From: Hydractinia symbiolongicarpus
Lineage: Eukaryota > Cnidaria > Hydrozoa > Anthoathecata > Hydractiniidae
Direction of reading: 5' to 3'
Assembly (NCBI RefSeq): GCF_029227915.1
Contig: NC_079886.1
Coordinates: 9,569,501 to 9,633,500 of the forward strand
DNA: 64,000 nucleotides
This document shows, piece by piece, positions 57,193 to 64,000 of the stretch. A program made the position numbers and the translations under genes. Each line of letters opens with the position of its first letter. The first letter of the stretch is position 1. The notes under the pieces were generated by a model. It did no database searches. It was not told the DNA's origin and saw only the letters and a program-made list of their open reading frames with translations.

Positions 57193-60100
57193 ATGAAGAT
57201 GCTGTTGGTATATTTTCTTTGTTGTCTGGCGATCAAAAAGACTTTGGCATTGCCAGGTTAGCATCTCAATATATCATCTTCCAACTGTTTTGTTTTAATA
57301 AAATCCTCATAAACAAGCCTTTTTTAGCATCTCCTATTTATTTTCATTTTATTTTCATTTAATTTTTTTTCAGCGCATTTAAATCATGTGAAGAAATATG
57401 AAGTGGTGAAACCTTTTGAGTTGAAAAGAGAATGCAAGGGAAAGGTCAGGAGGAAGACTTTGATATGGTTTTTAAATTTTTGTGTTTATTTTGTTGCTGT
57501 TGACAACTTGTGTGTTGTATATTTTCAGGACTGTGATTTAAAACGTGAATACATCATTCCTACTAAAGCGGAACGCTATCATGTTTCTGTGGAACAGCAG
57601 TGAGTTTACACATACTTTTCGTTATTCAAATGTGCGGTGTTGTAACCAACTAACAAAACCATGTGTTTGTCACCCTCGTCCCCAGGGTTTTTTGTCTTTC
57701 TGGATATAAGAGTAGACCATATTTTATATTAAGAAGGCATGAAACCCTACTGACGAGGGTGATGTGTTTGTGTTTTTAAAAAAATAATAACAATAATAAT
57801 AATAATAAAGAAAATAATAAAAAAAAATAATTTTTTTTTACATTTTATTTAGATCTTTTCTTCATAATGACTTTAAAGTTTCAACACAGTCCAAAAACGG
57901 AGAGTTAACCATCACAAGAAAGGTAAGCTTATATTCATCATATAGCTTTTGAATGGTACGCCCACTTACGCCCACTACGTAAACGCCCCGCCCTAATTTG
58001 TTTGAAATCTTAGCTTGTTTTAGGTAATAATAAATTGATATAAACCAAATAAAAAGATTTTTTGGAAAATTTTATGATCCTCTTGCATGATTCTCTTGTT
58101 ACCTTAGTGGAATGATTATTCATGAGAATAAATTTTCGTGATTTTGCGAGTGTTTGATGCTTGAACGAAATGCTTAAACTGCCACTGTCGCAATTCGCAT
58201 AAATATGTTTTCGCAAATTTGAATTTGCGTAAATTCACCAATTTTTTTACCCTGCCGCACGTTGCTTATTACCAGAAATAATTTTCTCTTTTGCATTGTG
58301 CAGCTGTAGAAGTGGAGAGTGCAGTCATCAATCTGTGACTCCCTACACAGGTCCCCAGAACCCTCACGTCAATGATAGAGATGACGCTTCCTCTGGTGAA
58401 CCTGATTGGGATTTAGACATTGAAGTTAATAAAAAGCACGAAATTCCTACAAACTATTTTGATGAATAGTCGAATGCACACATTCTCGTCCCAGAGCTCT
58501 TTGAAATTAAAACCTTAAAAGTAGGTTTATCTCAAAGAGCTCTGGGGACGAGAATAGAATACCTTGTTTTTTTTTTCAAGTGATAACTAATGTCTAAAAC
58601 TATATTTATAACAGTAAAATATTATTTTATTTCGCGAAAAATATTTATTTAAAAACATCATAAATAAAATTACTCTCGGGAAATCACAGGAGACACAGTT
58701 TACATCCCCCGTGGACCTACGTCACACAAATTAGTAATTTACCACAACTCCTCATCGACACTGTCATGACGGCGACCGTGATACTACTTTGGCCTTAAAT
58801 ATCTCGGGAACCAAACTCACAAATATAAAAAAATTAACACAGTTCACTATAATAAACATTATAAGCGCATTAGTTCTCCTTGGTCGCGAAATCTAAAAAA
58901 TATCAAAATTTGGATTTGCGAAATCGCGAAAATTCATTCCATTAAGGTATGATACTAAAGTTTGATTACACTTTTTTAAAAGCTTTATATTATTTTCTTT
59001 TAGAATGATGTAAAACAGTGTCATTATAGAGGAACTTTAAAAAATGGAAAAGGAAAAATTATTTTGACTACATGTAAAGGCTTACGGTAAGAATTTCCGT
59101 GAAACAAGTTTAAAAACAAAATCCAATGGAAAACTTTGAAATCAAACTTACACAATAACACACGAGAAAACACGATACGACAAAGCACGATACGACAAAA
59201 CACGATACGACAAAACACGATACGACAAAACACGATACGACAAAACACGATACGACAAAACACGATACGACAAAACACGATACGATAACATTTAACGGTA
59301 TTGCATTTCATTTAGGGGCGTGTTAATCGATGAAAAAAATAACACTTACGTGATTGAACCTATGGTAAGGTTTTTTTGTTTGCAATAAATTTTAGTGAAA
59401 TAATAACCTCTAAGAAGAAAGGATCGTTTCAAGCATTTCTAGCTCACGCAATGTTCTTCTACATTTTAGCATCTCTTAGTCACATAAACAGTGTTGACAA
59501 TATTTCCGTAGCTTTAACAGATTTTCGTGTACGCCACTAAAGTAAAAAATCAACACCCTATTTCGTAACCTGTGAAAATAAGTTTTATATGTTTCATTTA
59601 GGGTACAGGAGATCGGCACATTATTTATCAACATAAAACGTCGTCAGGTAGCCAATTTTTAGGATTTTGTTTTTGTCTAATTCATTATTTACGATCATGC
59701 ATGTTACTGCATAAAATAAAAAAGTAGGTTATCTGTTTAAAAATATTTTGTTTCATATATAGAGAACCAAACGAAACATTCAAACGATGCTCATCAACAC
59801 GCACCAGTAGTTAGTAATTTATGCATTTATGCAAATTTTACGGCGCCAAATGTTTTAAGTTCATGTAAATGATTATTTTTTTATTCATAAATGCATTATA
59901 AACTTTATTTTGTAGAACGATATCATAGTAGATTCTAATTCTGATTGGAATTACGCAGAGGTGGCTATCGTTGGTGATTATTCCTTTGTAAGTAAAATAT
60001 TGTTTTTAGAATTTAGTTATTACAAAGACACATATCGATAAGGCTTTGTACAAACAGGTAATTGTAGAGAACAACAGGTACAGCCATCTTCGTTACCAGA

Positions 60101-63100
60101 GTTTGTTGTCTATGTCAAACCCGGTAGCGCTTACTTGACGGCTAAACTTTGCATCAGAGTCCGCCATTTTTATAACAAAATGTTGAATAAATTATCTATG
60201 TCGGATTTAAACCAAACGCATTACAGAAACCACTAGCATGTACCAGGGTTGTTTCGTCCCCAGTCTCGATGTCTCGATGTCAAAAAGGCAAAACCCTGGA
60301 CACGAGGCTGGAGGTGCAGAGTATACAGTCAATGTGTTGTTATTATAACCAAATACTTATTACACATGTCAATAAATCGGTCGATTGATTAATAAAGAAG
60401 AACTAAAATTGTTTTGTTTTTCTGCGTTTTTGTTATAGTCCCAACTGCATTCCAATGTGGATGAAGCAATATCATTTGTGATGTCAATAGTGAATTACAT
60501 GAATTATGTAAGTAGTCGACAAACGTGACATTACTATCGTCGTATATATTGTTGTTAATATAGTTGCTTTCTTCCTCCTCCTCCTTAGCATTATCATCCT
60601 TTTCTTCTCCTCATTCGCCTGCTTCTGTTTCTCTGCTTCTTAATCAACTCCTCCCGTTCCTCCCGTTCGTCCTGCTTTTCCTTCTTTCCCGCTCCTTCTT
60701 CTGCTTGTCCTTGTCCTTATCCTCCCCCTCTTTCTCCTTCGGTTTCTCCTTCTTCTTTTTTTTTCTTCTTCTTCTTCTTCTTCTCTTTCTCATCCGTTTG
60801 AACATGCTATTTTTTCCATAGGTCTACGAATGTGTTCAAATAAAAATCATTTTAACCAATTTGGAGTTGTGGACACACTTTGACGCATTTCACGTAGATA
60901 AATCAACTTTGATTTCAAATATCGAACAGTATAACAATGACGAACTTATGATATCTAGAGGGTGGAAACATGACAACTTGCAATTTCTAACGTAATTTTA
61001 TTATTTACTTATTTACATACATGAATTTTTAATGACCAACCACATCCCCAGGCCACCTTGTATCTTTTCCGACATCAGAATAACGATATCTGGCCGTTAT
61101 GATGTAAAAAAGAGACAACAGGCGCTGGGAACGAGGTTGCATAATGGCGGAAGAAAGCTCGGTGAAAGAAACATATGCGCAATTTTGTGTTGTGTGCGTT
61201 AGGTTAAAAAAAAATACTCCCGAGAGTCGAAAAATGTAAAAGTTAAAATCATAATGGTATGTTATTACGTAATAGTTTGTTAAAAGTGGCAACGAAAAAT
61301 AAACTTTAATCTTAATAACAGTACCGTATGAATTGAAAATATAACAACAAAATGATTTTTTCCCGCGAAAATCTTTTCCACTCGGTGAATTTACAAATAT
61401 AAGTACACTTTAAATCGTTTAACCTTTCCAGACAGATAGTCTTGGAATTTTAACACGAGTATTTTTGATGCAATTCTTTCAATATCTATAAATATAAAAT
61501 TATACAACATAATATGATTTGAAGAAATTTATAAATTTTCTTTATAGAGGGCACGACCTAGGTGGACTTGGCGGCCTTGGAGGTATCGGAACGATTTGTA
61601 GAGGGGCTTCAAGCAATGCGTATGCAAAAGTAGGAGTTCTTAATTTCATTTCAAATTGTGAAAAAACGATTCCTCTGTATGACAAATTTATTTAGGTCTT
61701 TCAAGAATATTAGCACTTTCTTGTTTTATGGAAGCTAATAAAATGAAAAATGAAACTTGCAATTTTTTCTCCACTATATTTATTTAGGCCACCAACCCTA
61801 ATCCGCATTTGGTGGCTGCTAACGTCGCACATGAGTTTGGTCATAGCCTTGGGCTTGGACACGATCGTAAGAACATGTATTTGGATGTTACAAAATTTAC
61901 ATCAAGTTAACATTTAATATTTTCGTCCGTTGATAGGAATGGTCGATACAAAAATCCAGTCAATATCTCCTCTCTTTTTTCAAGCCAGCTTTTTTCCTTT
62001 CAAGTTGCCTGTCCCAAACAGTAGAGTATCTTCATTTTATCTTTCGTGTATTTATAAATGTTTACATTTGAGCGATCTTCATACTCGCAAATCTATTATC
62101 TGTGATCTATTACTAAGTTATTTTATATTTTATTATATTTGTATTTATTTTATTGTTTTAGATGCGGGTTGTCATTGTCCAACGGATTCTCAATGTGTAA
62201 TGGGACCATATGCGGCGTAAGTGAAGATTAATGGTTTCTGATGTTTTGTCGTGATGGAACTTTGACTGAAAACTAAATAAATCTTTTAACTTTTTTATTT
62301 TTTTAACTATTTTAGAGAAACCTTTGTAAATGCTCTAACTGACTGTTCACAAAATGAAATAATAAAGAGAAAAAATGATGATTCATACAAATGTTTTAAA
62401 GATGTACCTCAATACGTAAGTATACATGGAGTTTTAGCTAGGTCTTGAAAACTTACTTTAAGCCTTTTGTTGGCAATGATGACAACTTGCGACCTTGAAG
62501 TTTTTAGGGGGCGTGTCCTGTTTAAACATAAGAAAAAAGTGTGGTCAAACTCACCATAAAAAAGAAGTGAAGTGACTTTCTCACGAAGGTCAATTAATTT
62601 CCTTATACGTTGCCAAAAATTATTTTTGGGAATTCTTTTCCTTTAATTTTTGATAAAATCAAGAATTAAAATTGAGAGGAAAAAATCATTTTTGTTTATT
62701 TTTCGTTTTAGCATTAATAGCGATGGTTTCGAAATGGGGTATTCCATACCATAGTCATCCAAAAATCTTGAGAGAAACTTTAGTTTCGAGTTCAGTTAAA
62801 AAATTTGAAGCTGTATTGACTTTCTTTTACTTTAGACATATTCAAAATCTCGGTGTGGAAACTATGTTGTTGAAGAAGAAGAAGAATGTGATTGCGGTCC
62901 AGAAGAAGTAAGAACTAACTTCTCTTATATCTCAAGCGGGCCGTAATTCGCGCAAAAAGTTGGCACGAAATCGGCGCAATAATACATTTTTCATAGCCCT
63001 ATTATGTTTCGCAGAACTGGTTTGTATATAAACAGCCCAGGCCAGCCCAGTTTTCACTAAATAAAGAGTTATATATAATGGACTGAAGCTTATGACATGC

Positions 63101-63944
63101 TAGGGCTCAAAAACCAAAATGCGTAAGATGCTAATTAACTCGAAACTTTGGCTGTAGCTTTCTGTATTTTACATGGACAAGTGTTTGCTTGCTTAGTTAG
63201 ACTGATCGAGTTTAAAATTGAAGTCAAACTTACAACAAGGATAGTCTCGATAACTGTCGATTTTAATAAATCCTGTTTGCTCCTTTTTTCTTGCTTTCTA
63301 CCTATTCAATTCAGATTTTCTGTTGATTTTTTTTTAAAGGATTTAAGTATCGTATTTGAAAAAAAATGTTCCTCATCAAAACTTGCATTTTAGCTCTGCA
63401 CCAGTAAATGTTGCGATCCAGCAACATGCAAACTACTCTCTACCGCTCAATGCGACCAGGGAACGTGTTGCGATCAAACAAATTGTCAGTATAAACCAGC
63501 AGATACAATATGTCGCGCCTCCGGTGGAGAGTGTGATTTTGAAGATAGATGCACCGGTACAGATGCTTTTGTAGGTGTTGAGTTATTAATCTTATGTCCT
63601 CGAAATTTCACTTCACTGCGAATCCCAAAGATTCCGTAAAAAAATGTTATAAAGGCAACCGGATTCCCGTTTTTATCCCGATTTACTCATAAAATGAGTT
63701 TTGTATTTCTTATGCAGTGTTTTGTATTTCTTATGCAGTGTCCAGAAGATGTATATCTTGCCGACTACACCTCTTGCAATTCAAAACAAGTGAGTCGATA
63801 TTTTCTCAAAAATGTTTTTGAGCTCTCTTTCTTTATACGTTGCGCTGGGCGGTCATGTTTTTTAATTCTTGTTATAGGGATATTGCGTTGATGGTAGATG
63901 TTCCAAAACTCTCTCAGGACAATGCAAGCTAATGTGGGGAACAA
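57193..63944 (+). CDS. ADAM-family (M12B) metalloprotease, 3' partial
   Basis: A secreted or membrane zinc protease. Nineteen exons close in phase: 57193-57256, 57374-57444, 57529-57599, 57853-57922, 59004-59086, 59316-59364, 59602-59647, 59763-59806, 59916-59987, 60439-60507, 60822-60991, 61548-61629, 61788-61866, 62162-62216, 62316-62415, 62836-62907, 63394-63570, 63739-63789 and 63878-63944 (497 residues; continues off the window). [16 protein letters not shown] is a signal peptide; the prodomain follows (about 22-166, with QCHYRG and TTCKGLRG). The catalytic domain (about 167-375) has [12 protein letters not shown] (312-323) and the Met-turn CVMGP. A disintegrin domain follows (RCGNYVV to RCTG) with [14 protein letters not shown] in the loop position, so no RGD. 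The cysteine-rich domain begins CPEDVYL. No furin RX[KR]R site or PKMCG-type cysteine switch is visible. Whether it ends in a membrane anchor cannot be seen. Confidence 0.94.
57671..57761. mobile_element. CAACCTCG-family palindromic element
   Basis: CACCCTCGTCCCCAGGGTTT and AAACCCTACTGACGAGGGTG form the termini, in ADAM intron 3. Confidence 0.8.
58304..58469 (+). other. Orphan terminal-exon-like ORF inside ADAM intron 4
   Basis: A good acceptor (ttttgcattgtgcag) precedes a frame of 54 codons that opens CRSGECSH, passes an acidic segment ([10 protein letters not shown]) and stops at TAG 58467-58469. The frame needs two bases from an upstream exon, whereas ADAM exon 4 ends in phase 0, so splicing from exon 4 would give an immediate stop. 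C..G.C recalls the ends of ADAM cysteine-rich segments. It may be a displaced last exon of a paralogue, or a poison/alternative exon. Confidence 0.4.
58492..58555. mobile_element. CAACCTCG-family palindromic element, short hairpin
   Basis: ATTCTCGTCCCAGAGCTCTTTG and CAAAGAGCTCTGGGGACGAGAAT pair almost perfectly around a short loop, in ADAM intron 4 directly after the orphan ORF. Confidence 0.8.
59171..59287 (+). repeat. 15-bp minisatellite, nearly eight copies
   Basis: The unit CACGATACGACAAAA is repeated seven times plus a partial copy, almost without variation, in ADAM intron 5, ending about 29 bp before exon 6. Confidence 0.92.
60247..60311. mobile_element. CAACCTCG-family element, diverged
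   Basis: GTTTCGTCCCCAG and AAAACCCTGGACACGAGGCTG resemble the two ends, in ADAM intron 9. Confidence 0.55.
60566..60820 (+). repeat. Long polypyrimidine (CTT/TCC) tract
   Basis: About 250 bp in which the + strand is nearly all C and T, ending in (TTC)n, directly upstream of ADAM exon 11. The frame across it is a low-complexity artefact. Confidence 0.85.
61037..61139. mobile_element. CAACCTCG-family palindromic element
   Basis: CAACCACATCCCCAGGCCACC and CAGGCGCTGGGAACGAGGTTG are the ends; the core has the GATGTAAAAAAGAGAC phrase shared with two other copies. ADAM intron 11. Confidence 0.75.
63700..63740 (+). repeat. 21-bp tandem duplication of a splice acceptor
   Basis: TTTGTATTTCTTATGCAGTG occurs twice in a row, so exon 18 of the ADAM gene has two equivalent 3' splice sites 21 bp apart, after 63717 and after 63738. 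Confidence 0.85.
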
Positions 63945-63958
63945 GTAGGTCTTGGTTT

Positions 63959-64000
63959 TTCCTCCTACTTCGTTCCCAGGGCTTGATTAAGCTTTTATAA
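63959..64000 (+). mobile_element. CAACCTCG-family element, cut by window edge
   Basis: CTACTTCGTTCCCAGGGCTT matches one end of the family; the rest lies outside. Confidence 0.45.

Noticed and set aside
59171..59287. CRISPR array
   Set aside because: Repeats are directly adjacent without spacers, in an intron of a eukaryotic gene.
59024..59311. Frame with RIVFC repeats on the - strand
   Set aside because: Produced by the 15-bp minisatellite, whose unit length is a multiple of three.
60564..60821. Ser/Leu-rich frame on the + strand
   Set aside because: Low-complexity reading of a pyrimidine tract within an ADAM intron.

Overview
The window looks like nuclear DNA of a medusozoan cnidarian, most likely a hydrozoan. 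It is AT-rich, its genes are split by GT-AG introns, it is full of small transposon relics, and its left end carries two minicollagen genes, a family known only from cnidarians (and their myxozoan relatives) that builds the nematocyst wall. The species cannot be named from the sequence alone.

Layout. 1-8.1 kb: two minicollagen genes in tandem on the + strand. The first has two small propeptide exons and one large exon; the second shows only its large exon. 8.1-11 kb: gene-free, repeat-rich. 11.06-21.64 kb (- strand): a complete 14-exon MCM6 gene (810 aa) whose first intron holds a 5'-truncated LINE, a tRNA-derived SINE and a tandem duplication; a perfect E2F-type site lies about 190 bp upstream of its start codon. 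21.7-32.4 kb: mobile-element territory, with hairpins, a tRNA-derived SINE, a decayed THAP domain, a 1.74-kb pogo-like DNA transposon that carries a broken transposase plus an oppositely oriented HIRAN-like reading frame, and a hammerhead-like repeat. 32.46-35.94 kb (- strand): a four-exon type II membrane protein that reads as a TNF-superfamily ligand (262 aa). 40.24-52.41 kb (- strand): a complete 16-exon ANKZF1/Vms1 gene (693 aa). 52.4-57.2 kb: divergent intergenic DNA with LINE and SINE relics and an unexplained GC-rich islet. 57.19-63.94 kb (+ strand): the first 19 exons of an ADAM (M12B) metalloprotease, cut by the right edge.

The six genes do not form an operon or one pathway: they cover capsule building (minicollagens), DNA replication (MCM6), signalling (TNF ligand), ribosome-associated quality control (ANKZF1) and extracellular proteolysis (ADAM). 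Exon joins were chosen by reading splice sites by eye and requiring the phase to close at every junction; all internal junctions reported for MCM6, ANKZF1, TNF and ADAM close in frame. A second theme is a family of short palindromic elements with ends like CAACCTCGTCCCCAGGG, seen about ten times in introns and intergenic DNA.
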